Part shown: positions 51,659 through 60,188 of the stretch, piece by piece
Numbering within the stretch: the stretch's first letter is position 1
How the letters are laid out: each line of letters begins with the position of its first letter
DNA from: Bacteroidales bacterium
Lineage (GTDB): Bacteria; Bacteroidota; Bacteroidia; Bacteroidales; Muribaculaceae
Reading direction: 5' to 3'
Assembly (NCBI GenBank): GCA_014800895.1
Contig: JAAVFG010000040.1
Location: forward strand, 1 to 64,000
DNA length: 64,000 bases
Notes under the pieces: generated by a model
Seen by the model: only the letters and a program-made list of their open reading frames with translations
Databases searched by the model: none
Told to the model about the DNA's origin: nothing
Program-made: the position numbers and the translations under genes

Positions 51659-52031
51659 TGCAGAATTGAGGTCTGTCGCTGCATCCTCCCTTTTGACGGT
51701 GAGGATGGAGAGGAAAGTCCGGGCAACAAAGAGCACCGCACATCCTAACGGGAAGCCGGCGGCGACGTCGGGGCAAGTGTGACAGAAAATGACCGCCCTC
51801 TTTCGTGGAGGGTAAGGGTGAAAAGGTGGTGTAAGAGACCACCGGCTCCGTTGGCGACAACGGAGGCCGCACATCCTGCGGGTTGCAAGGCCAAATATAC
51901 CGGCAATCAAGGGCTGCTCGTCCATTGCCGGGGGGTAGGCTGCTCCAGCTGCCGGGAGATCGGCAGTGTAGATAAATGACAGACACCCTCCTCCGGGAGG
52001 GCACATAACCCGGCTTATATCTATTCTGCAT
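51659..52031 (+). ncRNA. rnpB: RNase P RNA (M1-like, class A)
   Basis: This is the catalytic RNA that trims 5' leaders from pre-tRNAs. The ends pair as TGCAGAAT (51659-51666) with ATTCTGCA (52023-52030). The conserved GAGGAAAGTCCGGGC segment is at 51710-51724, and AACCCGGCTTAT closes the core near 52008-52019. The intervening stems include GGTGAAAAGGTGG and a CACCCTCCTCCGGGAGGG hairpin near 51983-52001. Its length, about 370, fits a class A RNA. Open frames read across it are chance. A terminator follows directly. Confidence 0.95.
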
Positions 52032-52039
52032 CTATTTTA

Positions 52040-52082
52040 ACGGATTCGGCTACTGCTTTTCAGCATTCCGGATCCGTTTTTT
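52040..52082 (+). terminator. rnpB terminator
   Basis: ACGGATTCGG (52040-52049) pairs with CCGGATCCGT (52068-52077), 10 bp including one G-U, followed by TTTTTT. It ends the RNase P RNA transcript before the BrkB-like gene. Confidence 0.85.
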
Positions 52083-52140
52083 AATACATGAAAGTAGCTC
52101 CTGATAATTAATGACTCCTTATATCTTTATTTAACTATTT

Positions 52141-53568
52141 ATGGAAGATTCTGCTAAAAAAGATACAAATAAGTCTAATCCCGACGCAAAGAATAACAAA
52201 GCGGTCGGTTTTATCACACGATGGTATAATAAAATATATGCTTTCGTGATATATTGTCTTTCTGGAGTCTGGAAGGATCCGCGTCAGACTTTCAAGGTGC
52301 GCCTTATAAAGACCATGAATCTCTCCATAAATTCATTCATGGACCGCGGGCTACAGATAAGGTCAATGGCGCTGACTTATTACACTGTTCTCTCACTTGT
52401 CCCCGCGCTCGCCCTTCTTGTAGCCATCGCCCGTGGCTTTGGAATGAGCGACAGTATGCAGAATGAGCTCTATACTCTCTTCCCTTCCCAGCATAAAGTA
52501 ATTGCCACCGCCATGCAGTTTGTGGACTCCTATCTTAACGAGGCTTCGCAAGGTGTATTTGTGGGTGTCGGTATCGTGGTCTTGCTCTGGACCATAATCT
52601 CCCTCCTTTCTTACATAGAGGATGCCTTTAATTCAATATGGGATGTGAAGTCAGGAAGAAGTCTTTATCAGAAACTGACGGATTATATCGCTATCTGTCT
52701 CATTGTTCCTATCCTGATTCTATGTTCCTCCGGAGTATCGATTTTCATGACCTCCACTATCAGGGATAACTTCAACTTCCCCTTCCTCACTTTCGGAGTG
52801 AATATAGCCTTGGAGATAGCCCCTCTTATCCTGGCATGGATGGCTTTTACATTCTCATATTATTTTATACCGACCACAAAAGTATCTTTTAAATATGCAA
52901 TGATTGCCGGAGCTATAGGGGCTATTGTATTTCACGTGCTGCAATGGCTTTTCGTTTCGGGACAGATATATGTATCGAAATATAATGCGATTTATGGATC
53001 GTTTGCCTTCCTCCCCCTCCTCCTGGTCTGGCTTCAGCTCTCCTGGATGATACTTCTTTCAGGGTGTGTGCTGACATATTCTCTTCAGAATGTATTTTCT
53101 TTCAACTTCCTTGGAGATGACAGCGAGATATCTAATCGCAGTTGGCGTTATCTCACGATTATCACTATGGGGGTGGTGGTAAAGAGATTCGTAAAGGCGG
53201 AGACTCCTCTCTCCACTACTGAGATTGCTTCAAGGTATAATCTTCCGGTCAGAATGGTTAATAGGATTGTCGGGCGCCTGATGAAAGCCAAGATGGTGTA
53301 TGAGGTGAAACTGGATGACAGCCGCACCGGACTCTCTCCCGCTCTGGAGATATCAAATCTCTCGTTAGGTGATTTCCTCGACAAAATGGATAGCTGCGGA
53401 GAAACTGATATTATCCCTGACTTCAAGGAGATATACAAGGAGCTTCTTGCCGATATCGCTCCCCCCTCTTCCGACCTTTTCGCTCCATTCGATAAGATTC
53501 TTATGAAGGATCTTCCGCTCCCCGCTCCCGCAAAGATTCGCACTATCCTCGCTACTGTGGAGCATTAA
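52141..53568 (+). CDS. YihY/BrkB family membrane protein with C-terminal winged-helix-like region
   Basis: The 475-residue protein has an N-terminal polar region (1-30) and about six membrane helices between residues 60 and 320 with the YihY/BrkB signatures RSMALTYYTVLSLVPALALL and YIEDAFNSIWDV. The C-terminal 130 residues (LSTTEIASRYNLPVRMVNRIVGRL) resemble a winged-helix domain. Such fusions are known in Bacteroidota. The family was once called RNase BN, which is now known to be wrong; transport is more likely. It lies 58 bases past the rnpB terminator. Confidence 0.85.
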   Translation: MEDSAKKDTNKSNPDAKNNKAVGFITRWYNKIYAFVIYCLSGVWKDPRQTFKVRLIKTMNLSINSFMDRGLQIRSMALTYYTVLSLVPALALLVAIARGFGMSDSMQNELYTLFPSQHKVIATAMQFVDSYLNEASQGVFVGVGIVVLLWTIISLLSYIEDAFNSIWDVKSGRSLYQKLTDYIAICLIVPILILCSSGVSIFMTSTIRDNFNFPFLTFGVNIALEIAPLILAWMAFTFSYYFIPTTKVSFKYAMIAGAIGAIVFHVLQWLFVSGQIYVSKYNAIYGSFAFLPLLLVWLQLSWMILLSGCVLTYSLQNVFSFNFLGDDSEISNRSWRYLTIITMGVVVKRFVKAETPLSTTEIASRYNLPVRMVNRIVGRLMKAKMVYEVKLDDSRTGLSPALEISNLSLGDFLDKMDSCGETDIIPDFKEIYKELLADIAPPSSDLFAPFDKILMKDLPLPAPAKIRTILATVEH

Positions 53569-53598
53569 CTCACTCTTTTTTTCGAGCTTTTGACCAGA

Positions 53599-54243
53599 TT
53601 AATGACTGCCGTAAGATTTGGTATGTCGCGCCTTCCATCTCCTCAGAAATAGGATATATCCTGTTATGGGGAGTGAGGTGCCGATCAAGACTGCTGCAAG
53701 CCAAAGAAGTCGGGAAAGAAATCCCCACCAACTTCCCACATGAAGAGCATGGAGAGTATGGAATAATACCCCTGTATCGGATGCCGCAAAAAGCGAATAG
53801 ACCATCTCGCCATACCATCCGAAACACCAGGTAAGGCAGGTCAGAATCATTATCAATAACGGTATGCCGCTCCAGAACCCTCCGGAATTGTGCAGTCCGG
53901 TAAGCAAATCAGGAAAATTGAAACCAAGATTTTTTCTTATGCCGGTCCATATGCTTTTATTCTGCTTTCTTAACGAACGGCATAACGCTGTCGTCCGCTG
54001 TCCCCAGATAATATATCCGCTTATGATCTCTATCAAGGCTAAAAGAGCAGATATACTAATTATCCATTTCCCCGCCTCCCCTATAAGGAAGGAGGTGTGA
54101 AAAGACTTTGCAAATTTGAACACCGGAGCATATGAATTAAATATTTTTCCGAGCACTATCACAAGCCCGGAGAAGCATAAAAACATAAAGGACAGACCTA
54201 TGGCAAGGCCTGTCCATTTATGTATCATTCTGATAGTATGCAT
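53599..54243 (-). CDS. PepSY-associated transmembrane protein
   Basis: The 214-residue protein starts MHTIRMIHKWTGLAIGLSFMFLCFSG, the usual opening of PepSY-TM proteins, and has about four membrane helices (near 10-30, 58-76, 127-148 and 175-197). Histidines in the first and later helices (HKWTG, LHNSGG, LHALHVGSW) could bind haem, as in reductase-type relatives. Its partner is likely the flavodoxin lipoprotein 9 bases upstream on the same strand. A role in moving electrons across the inner membrane to the flavodoxin is inference. Confidence 0.8.
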   Translation of the reverse strand: MHTIRMIHKWTGLAIGLSFMFLCFSGLVIVLGKIFNSYAPVFKFAKSFHTSFLIGEAGKWIISISALLALIEIISGYIIWGQRTTALCRSLRKQNKSIWTGIRKNLGFNFPDLLTGLHNSGGFWSGIPLLIMILTCLTWCFGWYGEMVYSLFAASDTGVLFHTLHALHVGSWWGFLSRLLWLAAVLIGTSLPITGYILFLRRWKARHTKSYGSH

Positions 54244-54252
54244 TAGCTTATA

Positions 54253-54840
54253 TTATTTTTTCAATGATTCCACCCATTTATTGAACGTTTTCTTTGAAGT
54301 CACATTCAGAATAGCTCCCTCTGTGAAGTGATAATTGGGATAGGCTGCCTTAAGGGCTTCAAAACTCGGAGTCAATCCGCTGGAATGAGCTGTTCCAAAC
54401 ACTACAATCTTCTTATCAGTGAAATCATGGGAATCAAGATAAGTATAGACTACTAACGGAGCCTTATCCCACCACACCGGAAAACCGAGATAGATTGTGT
54501 CGTAAGGACCCGTACCGACACCTTTCTTGATGGCGGGACGCATCTCCGGATTCTTATTCTCCATAGAGCTTCGGGAGTTATCATTCTCATAATCCAGGTC
54601 CTCATCCGTATACGCCTTTTCAGGCTCAATCTGATATAGTATTCCACCGGTAGCCTCAGCCACTTCCTTAGCGGCCTTGGCAGTAGTACCGGTAGCCGAA
54701 AAGTATGCTACCAATACCTTTGTGTCAGCTTTAACCGCAGCACCTGTATCCTTACCGCTCTCCTCGGCAGCTTTTCCACCTCCACAAGATGAAAAGGTCA
54801 CCCCTGCTGCCATCAAACACATAAATAAAAATTTCTTCAT
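54253..54840 (-). CDS. Flavodoxin-fold lipoprotein
   Basis: The 195-residue protein has a lipoprotein signal (MKKFLFMCLMAAGVTFSSC, Cys19) and a flavodoxin domain: KVLVAYFSATGTTAKAAKEVAE holds the FMN phosphate loop SATGTT near residue 50. TIYLGFPVWWDKAPLVVYTYLD and VVFGTAHSSGL follow. Being anchored outside the cytoplasm is unusual for flavodoxin. It is followed by a PepSY membrane protein after 9 bases. Similar secreted flavodoxins in gut anaerobes are often annotated but their partners are uncertain. Confidence 0.88.
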   Translation of the reverse strand: MKKFLFMCLMAAGVTFSSCGGGKAAEESGKDTGAAVKADTKVLVAYFSATGTTAKAAKEVAEATGGILYQIEPEKAYTDEDLDYENDNSRSSMENKNPEMRPAIKKGVGTGPYDTIYLGFPVWWDKAPLVVYTYLDSHDFTDKKIVVFGTAHSSGLTPSFEALKAAYPNYHFTEGAILNVTSKKTFNKWVESLKK

Positions 54841-54863
54841 AATTCTGTCTCTTTAATTCTATG

Positions 54864-54894
54864 TAAATTTAGTTTAATTTTTCTATTCTACAAA
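54864..54894 (-). promoter_or_regulatory. Promoter of the flavodoxin/PepSY pair
   Basis: On the minus strand TTTG (54891-54894), exactly 19 bases, then TAAATTTA (54864-54871) is one base from the full consensus. It lies 23 bases ahead of the flavodoxin ATG. Confidence 0.6.
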
Positions 54895-54927
54895 ATCTCC
54901 CTCTGTTATATATTAATGATAAAACAT

Positions 54928-54957
54928 AGAGAGACTTCCCCCTTCGGAAGCCTCTCT
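54928..54957 (-). terminator. Terminator of the glycogen operon
   Basis: On the minus strand AGAGAGGCTTCC pairs with GGAAGTCTCTCT over 12 bp (one G-U) around a 6-base loop, followed by ATGTTTTATC. It lies 51 bases past the GH57 stop codon. Confidence 0.7.
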
Positions 54958-55008
54958 TCTGATAAATTTTGGCGTATAGGTCTATATTTATTTCCTTCTT
55001 GGTGGTGA

Positions 55009-56466
55009 TTATTCTTTCTTCGCTGCCTTACGAGAGGCTCGCTTCTTGGGAGCTTCCTCCTTATCATCACTCTTCTTTGCAGCCGACTTGCGTGTGGCTT
55101 TCTTCGGAGCCTCCTTCTTTGTTGCCGCTTTAGTCTTACTCTTTGTGGCAGAAGCACTATCATTTTCAGAGGCGTCGTTCTCATCAAGATTTAGGAGATT
55201 GGTGCGTAACGACTTATTCTCCTTCTTAAGCGACTCTATCTCGGAAGATTGATTACGGATAGTGAGAAGCAATGAGTTGAGTTCCTCATTCTCGATATCC
55301 GCAGGGAATTGCTCCTCCACTCTTACCAGGAAGTCAGCAAGCACATTCATATAATTAGTGAATGCAGCAAATGGTGAGTCGTAGGGCGAGAAGGCGTTAT
55401 TTTTTGTACTCATATAGTAGAAGTGGTCGCTGCTCTGCAAATATTCCCAATCCTGCTTGAGACGACGGTCAGTGACCATGCTTACACGCTCGGCTACTCC
55501 ATAAAGCTTGTTTAAAGCCTCCCGTTGCAACTCATTTCCCATCCATGCCGAAACATCGCGCGCCTCGTCAATATCGGAAATAGGGTGCATTACTGCTATC
55601 TCGCCTACCGGCTTTAATTTTGCAACTACATCCGAAGGAGTGGTGAATTCAATCCCCTTCTCCTTTCCGAATTGAGGAAGAGCCTTCATGAAATCAAAGA
55701 TACCGGTGGATGCAGGAAGGAATGTGCCGAACACATCCATACTGAGATAAAGATTCACCACCTGTTCTGTCTCGGGAAGAGAAGCGATCCAATTGACATA
55801 CTTATCAGCGGTAAGAGGATACTCGTCCCATTCGGGATTATTGAAATTCATTGAGATATCCTCTGCTAATTTATCATTAGTGAGCAGAAGTTTCAGATCA
55901 GGGGCGGTCGCCGCGCTATACACATAATTGGGAGATTTCCAGCCGAGCACATGTTTTGCGCCATCTGTAAGACAGGTGTCAAATCCCATACTCTTTATAA
56001 GGAGAGCTATATCATCATCATAGATAAGCTCCGTATTGGCAAATACTTTGGGTCGTTTGCCAAAAAGGGTCTGCACCAGATCATCATGCATCTTCACCTC
56101 CCGAAGAAATTCCTCCGGATCCTCAAGGGAAGCAAGAGAATGGGCGTAAGTGCCTGAAAGAAATTCCACGCAACCGGTGTCGGCAAGCTGACGAAGCTTA
56201 TCTATAACCTCCGGCACATAATTCTGGAGCTGCTCGATCGCCGTGCCTGAAATAGCGATGGCACATTTGAATGATCCGTTACTCCTCTCTATCATATCGA
56301 GAAGAGTATTTGCCATCGGAAGATAAGAATTTTCGGCAAGACGTGTTATGATATCATCATCTGCAAAGTCATCATAATAATAATGATCATTACCGATATC
56401 AAAGAAACGATATCGTTTCAGACGATATGGCTGATGTATCGTGAAGTAGAAACAAACTGATTTCAT
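55009..56466 (-). CDS. GH57 family glycoside hydrolase with histone-like basic tail
   Basis: The 485-residue protein is a family GH57 alpha-glucanase, opening with the expected FTIHQPYRLKRYRFFDIG and carrying KVFANTELIYDDD, the probable catalytic glutamate segment, near 143-155. It would hydrolyse or transfer alpha-1,4 glucans in the cytoplasm. After a short coiled-coil (about 405-425) the last 45 residues are Lys/Ala/Arg-rich and resemble a histone H1 tail, which is not part of the usual enzyme. It is the last gene of a debranching enzyme-GT4-GH57 cluster, with a 134-bp gap ahead. Confidence 0.88.
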   Translation of the reverse strand: MKSVCFYFTIHQPYRLKRYRFFDIGNDHYYYDDFADDDIITRLAENSYLPMANTLLDMIERSNGSFKCAIAISGTAIEQLQNYVPEVIDKLRQLADTGCVEFLSGTYAHSLASLEDPEEFLREVKMHDDLVQTLFGKRPKVFANTELIYDDDIALLIKSMGFDTCLTDGAKHVLGWKSPNYVYSAATAPDLKLLLTNDKLAEDISMNFNNPEWDEYPLTADKYVNWIASLPETEQVVNLYLSMDVFGTFLPASTGIFDFMKALPQFGKEKGIEFTTPSDVVAKLKPVGEIAVMHPISDIDEARDVSAWMGNELQREALNKLYGVAERVSMVTDRRLKQDWEYLQSSDHFYYMSTKNNAFSPYDSPFAAFTNYMNVLADFLVRVEEQFPADIENEELNSLLLTIRNQSSEIESLKKENKSLRTNLLNLDENDASENDSASATKSKTKAATKKEAPKKATRKSAAKKSDDKEEAPKKRASRKAAKKE

Positions 56467-56600
56467 ATCCTTACTTTTTATAATTATCCTTATTCCAAAA
56501 TTTCCCCTCTCTTTCCTCTCTACTCTCTCCTCTCTCCCCTATTCATTGTTATCAGGATGAATCGGTGAGTGAGCTACAGCTCGATTATGAGAGTAAGAAG

Positions 56601-57866
56601 TTATTTCCTTTTAGCCAAGACATCTTTATAAATATCTATCACTTTTTTTCCGGCTTTTTCCCATGTGATGCCATGTATCTCCTCTATCCCTCGGTTCCGA
56701 AGAGAATTATGGAGAGCCGGGTAAGAGATAAGAGCATGCATTGCATCCGCCATAGCATCGATATCCCAGTAATCGGTCTTGATTACATTTTCCAATATTT
56801 CGGCGCATCCGCTCTGTTTGGAGATAATGGAAGGCACTCCCATCTCCATCGCTTCAAGGGGAGAGATGCCGAAAGGCTCGGAAACAGATGGCATCACATA
56901 TACATCCGAATCGCGGAACATCTGATACACCTCCTTACCACGCAGGAAACCGGTGAAATGAAAGCGGTCGGCTATTCCTCTCTTGGCTGCCAATTTTATC
57001 ATCGCCTCCTCCATATCTCCCCCTCCTGCCATTACGAAGCGGACATTCTTATTCTTCTGCAATACCTTTGCGGCTGCTTCAACAAAGTATTCCGGTCCCT
57101 TCTGCATTGTGATTCGACCTAAGAATGTGATGACCTTATCTTTACTGTCGCGTTTCTTGAGATTAAGCAATTCATCGCTTAAAGGGATAACGGCATTATG
57201 GACAGTAGTCACCTTTGCCGGATCAATACCATATTTATCTATGACAGTGCGCCGTGTAAGTTCGGAGACCGTGATGATATGGTCGGCATTCATCATTCCA
57301 TCTTTCTCAATGGCGAAAACCGTTGGATTCGGCTTCCCGCGTGAGCGGTCGAACTCGGAGGCATGCACATGGATTACGAGTGGCTTGCCGGTGACATTCT
57401 TGGCATGTATTCCGGCAGGATAAGTAAGCCAGTCATGCGAATGGATAATATCGAAATCAACCGTTCTCGCTATTACGCCTGCCACAATCGAGTAGTTATT
57501 GATCTCCTCAAGTATATTATCAGGATAGCGTCCTGAGAAATCTATACATCCGAGATCATTTAGCTTCATGTAATTGAAGTCGGCATATATATGGTCGCGT
57601 AGATCGAAGTAAAGCTGTGGATCCATCACATTGCCTATGCGGCTCTGCACATAATCCCAGTTTACATCACGCCATGCCACGGGGGTATTGCAAGCTCCTA
57701 TTATGCGTGCAAACCCTTTCTCTTCATCTCCATAAGGCTTTGGGATTACGAAAGTGATATCCATATCTCCATTGTTGAACATCCCCTTTGTAAGACCATA
57801 GCTCGCTGTCCCTAATCCTCCTAAGATATGGGGAGGAAACTCCCATCCAAACATTAATGCTTTCAT
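56601..57866 (-). CDS. GT4 family glycosyltransferase, likely glycogen synthase
   Basis: The 421-residue protein has the GT-B fold: MKALMFGWEFPPHILGGLG at the N-terminus (the glycogen synthase-like start), IIHSHDWLTYPAG near 140-152 and EPFGISPLEAMEMG near 330-343 (the E-x7-E pair). It would transfer glucosyl units from a nucleotide sugar to an alpha-glucan. It is the archaeal/Bacteroidota type and not classical GlgA. It sits 5 bases after the debranching enzyme gene and ahead of the GH57 gene, which supports the glycogen assignment. Confidence 0.88.
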   Translation of the reverse strand: MKALMFGWEFPPHILGGLGTASYGLTKGMFNNGDMDITFVIPKPYGDEEKGFARIIGACNTPVAWRDVNWDYVQSRIGNVMDPQLYFDLRDHIYADFNYMKLNDLGCIDFSGRYPDNILEEINNYSIVAGVIARTVDFDIIHSHDWLTYPAGIHAKNVTGKPLVIHVHASEFDRSRGKPNPTVFAIEKDGMMNADHIITVSELTRRTVIDKYGIDPAKVTTVHNAVIPLSDELLNLKKRDSKDKVITFLGRITMQKGPEYFVEAAAKVLQKNKNVRFVMAGGGDMEEAMIKLAAKRGIADRFHFTGFLRGKEVYQMFRDSDVYVMPSVSEPFGISPLEAMEMGVPSIISKQSGCAEILENVIKTDYWDIDAMADAMHALISYPALHNSLRNRGIEEIHGITWEKAGKKVIDIYKDVLAKRK

Positions 57867-57871
57867 ATTTC

Positions 57872-59836
57872 TCAGTCGGTTTGTGCGGTTAGAAGTTTAT
57901 TCATCTCTTTCACTGTCTTGAGGGTGCGGAGTATCTCGCCTACATTCTTTGCGGTGCTGACTGCTCCTCTTCCTGTGAATGGCGGATTGCCGTCGTACAT
58001 CTCCGACAGCGAGCCGATGCATCCCTCGGTCATCTCATCCTCATATCCGATCAGCATCCTCTCGATGAAGGATAATCCGCTCACTCCAAACACCTTGAAG
58101 TAAGCATCGGCATAGAAACCGAAGAGCCAGGGTCGCGCCGGTCCCTGATGCACGGCATACTCGCGCTGTATCGGGTCGCCCAAGTATTCTGGATGATAAG
58201 CATAACTCTTGGGCGAAAGTGAACGCAGGCCTTTCGGAGTAAGAAGCTCACGGGTACAGAGGTCCAATACTTTCTTACGCTGCCGACGGTCAAGGGGTGA
58301 ATAGTCAAGACCTATTGCTATTGCCATATTCGGGCGCACTTCAAGATCGGTATACGTTCCGTTGACATAGTCGTAGAGATAGCCGTAGTCATTAAGGAAG
58401 GTTGCGATAAACGACTCTTTGATTTTTTCAGCCAATACATCAAGATCTCCCTTATATCCCTCTTCCGCCTGATCATGCTCCAAGAGTGAGCTTAGAAATT
58501 TCACTGCGTTATACCATAGTGCATTAAATTCCAGAATATAACCACTTCTCGGGATAATGGGTTTGCCGTTTATGGAGGCGGACAGCCATGTCACCGGGCT
58601 CTTATCGCCTTCCGAAGAGAGTAGTCCGTTCTCTTCAAGTCTCAGATTCTTAATCTTTCCATGGCGAATAGCTTCAATCAGATATCTTACATCTTCTCCA
58701 TATCTCTCTTTGCAGATATTGATATCTTTGTTTTTACGATATTGCTGAATTGCCCAGATAGTCCAAAGGGGTATATCGGGAAGGTCTATCTCCCCGATTG
58801 TGCGGTCGGTCTCTCCGGTATCTATGTAACGACGGAGAGCTTTAAGGAATGTTGCAAGAATTTCATGATAGTCCTCTTCATGGTTTATACCGAGCGTACA
58901 TCCGGGAAGGGCTATTAGTTCATCTCTGCCCCGCACGTTATACCACGGATAACCTGCCATGATATACATCCCTTTATCATTTTTCAGATAAAACTGCTTT
59001 GCAGAATTCTTAAGGCAGTTAAAGAAACTTGTGCGGCATGTGCGCGATTCCAGCTCCTTATCATATATCTTTTCAAAATCCCGTGGGTCACATTCAAATG
59101 TGGATGCAGAGAAAATGATGGATTCCCCTTTCTTGATAGGCAGCTCAAAATAGCCGGGCACCCAGAGGTCTTCTTTATATGGTATACCTCTTACTTTATC
59201 TTTCACATATTCGATGCCGTTATACCAGTGCCCGTCATTCACCCATTCAACAGGCTTGTTGAATTGCATATAGAGCTCAGGATAGCCTTCATATAGACAA
59301 GTCGCAATACCATTCTCCACCCTCTTTATTTCGGTATTGATTCTGTCATTCTGAATACAGAGATCATTGGCATTACGGAAGGCAAGGAAAGGACGGAAAC
59401 GGAGGAATGTATCTGAATGTGCCTCTTTAAGAGTGTATTTTATGAGGATACGGTTTTCATGGGAAATAAATACTTTCTCTTTTGTCAGTATCACTCCTCC
59501 CACACGGAAGGTCATCACCGGAACGTTCTCGCAGTTGAATTCCCTGATATACTTATGACCGTTCGGACTGAACACACCGTCGCCATATTGATGGAGTCCG
59601 AGATTAAAGGGAGCGCCGTGCTGTATCACTGACTCATCGAGCGATGACAACAGCACATGAGCTTTATCATCCATCTCTGGAATCGGTATCACCAATAGTC
59701 CGTGCTGCTTCCGGGTATTGCATCCTACAATCGTCGTGCAGTGATAGGCTCCCGACTTATTGGTGCGGAGCATCTCCTTCGGTAGGCTCTGCTCCAGATT
59801 GATCATAAGGTTCTTGTCAAATTTAAGATAACTCAT
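57872..59836 (-). CDS. Glycogen debranching enzyme (amylo-alpha-1,6-glucosidase)
   Basis: The enzyme releases glucose from alpha-1,6 branch points of glycogen-like polymers. The N-terminal domain (MSYLKFDKNLMINLEQSLPKE, then GCNTRKQHGLLV) precedes a six-hairpin glucosidase domain with GYPWYNVRGRDELIALPG near 325-342 and VHQGPARPWLFGFY near 575-588. I choose the ATG at 59836 (654 residues), giving the family's usual start; an in-frame ATG at 59911 would add 25 non-family residues with two cysteines. A promoter lies upstream of both. GT4 and GH57 genes follow. Confidence 0.9.
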   Translation of the reverse strand: MSYLKFDKNLMINLEQSLPKEMLRTNKSGAYHCTTIVGCNTRKQHGLLVIPIPEMDDKAHVLLSSLDESVIQHGAPFNLGLHQYGDGVFSPNGHKYIREFNCENVPVMTFRVGGVILTKEKVFISHENRILIKYTLKEAHSDTFLRFRPFLAFRNANDLCIQNDRINTEIKRVENGIATCLYEGYPELYMQFNKPVEWVNDGHWYNGIEYVKDKVRGIPYKEDLWVPGYFELPIKKGESIIFSASTFECDPRDFEKIYDKELESRTCRTSFFNCLKNSAKQFYLKNDKGMYIMAGYPWYNVRGRDELIALPGCTLGINHEEDYHEILATFLKALRRYIDTGETDRTIGEIDLPDIPLWTIWAIQQYRKNKDINICKERYGEDVRYLIEAIRHGKIKNLRLEENGLLSSEGDKSPVTWLSASINGKPIIPRSGYILEFNALWYNAVKFLSSLLEHDQAEEGYKGDLDVLAEKIKESFIATFLNDYGYLYDYVNGTYTDLEVRPNMAIAIGLDYSPLDRRQRKKVLDLCTRELLTPKGLRSLSPKSYAYHPEYLGDPIQREYAVHQGPARPWLFGFYADAYFKVFGVSGLSFIERMLIGYEDEMTEGCIGSLSEMYDGNPPFTGRGAVSTAKNVGEILRTLKTVKEMNKLLTAQTD

Positions 59837-59991
59837 GACTATATGCTTATTACAGGTTTTACATTTTAAGGTTCTTCCTCTGCTGGAAAAATTACCGGAG
59901 AGAGTTTTCATTGTTCTGTCAAAACTATCGTATTGACCATTAATGATGGATAGCCTTGACTTTATAGATTCGCTTTAGTCTCCGATTGTTA

Positions 59992-60022
59992 CAAAGTTAG
60001 AATTTTGTTTTAATAATTCCAA
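59992..60022 (-). promoter_or_regulatory. Promoter of the glycogen operon
   Basis: On the minus strand TTGG (60019-60022), exactly 19 bases and TAACTTTG (59992-59999) form a near-perfect Bacteroidota promoter. Transcription would start near 59985, leaving a leader of about 150 bases if translation starts at 59836. The remaining stretch 60023-60130 shows nothing recognisable. Confidence 0.7.
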
Positions 60023-60131
60023 CCTTGTAAATGATGTTTTGCAATATCTTTTTCGCATATACATCTTTTTTAATATCCTTTGCAACATTTCTGGTATCCC
60101 CTGTTTTACACCCTTATAATTGTAACAAAAG

Positions 60132-60157
60132 AGGGAGGTCTTTGGTAAGACCTCCCT
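60132..60157 (-). terminator. nuo operon terminator
   Basis: AGGGAGGTCTT (60132-60142) and AAGACCTCCCT (60147-60157) are exact complements around a TGGT loop. On the minus strand it is followed by CTTTTGTT. It lies 31 bases beyond the nuoN stop codon. Confidence 0.8.
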
Positions 60158-60188
60158 GCATATAAAAATGTTAAATTAACTTTCCTGA

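Noticed and set aside
51315..52031. Long leftward open frame (238 codons) opposite the DUF308 tail and RNase P RNA
   Set aside because: It runs through the highly structured RNase P RNA and a Lys/Glu/Ala-coding tail read backwards; its Pro/Arg/Ser-rich protein looks like chance.
52141..53568. Naming the BrkB-like protein ribonuclease BN
   Set aside because: The old name is a known misassignment of the YihY family, and this membrane protein has no nuclease motif.
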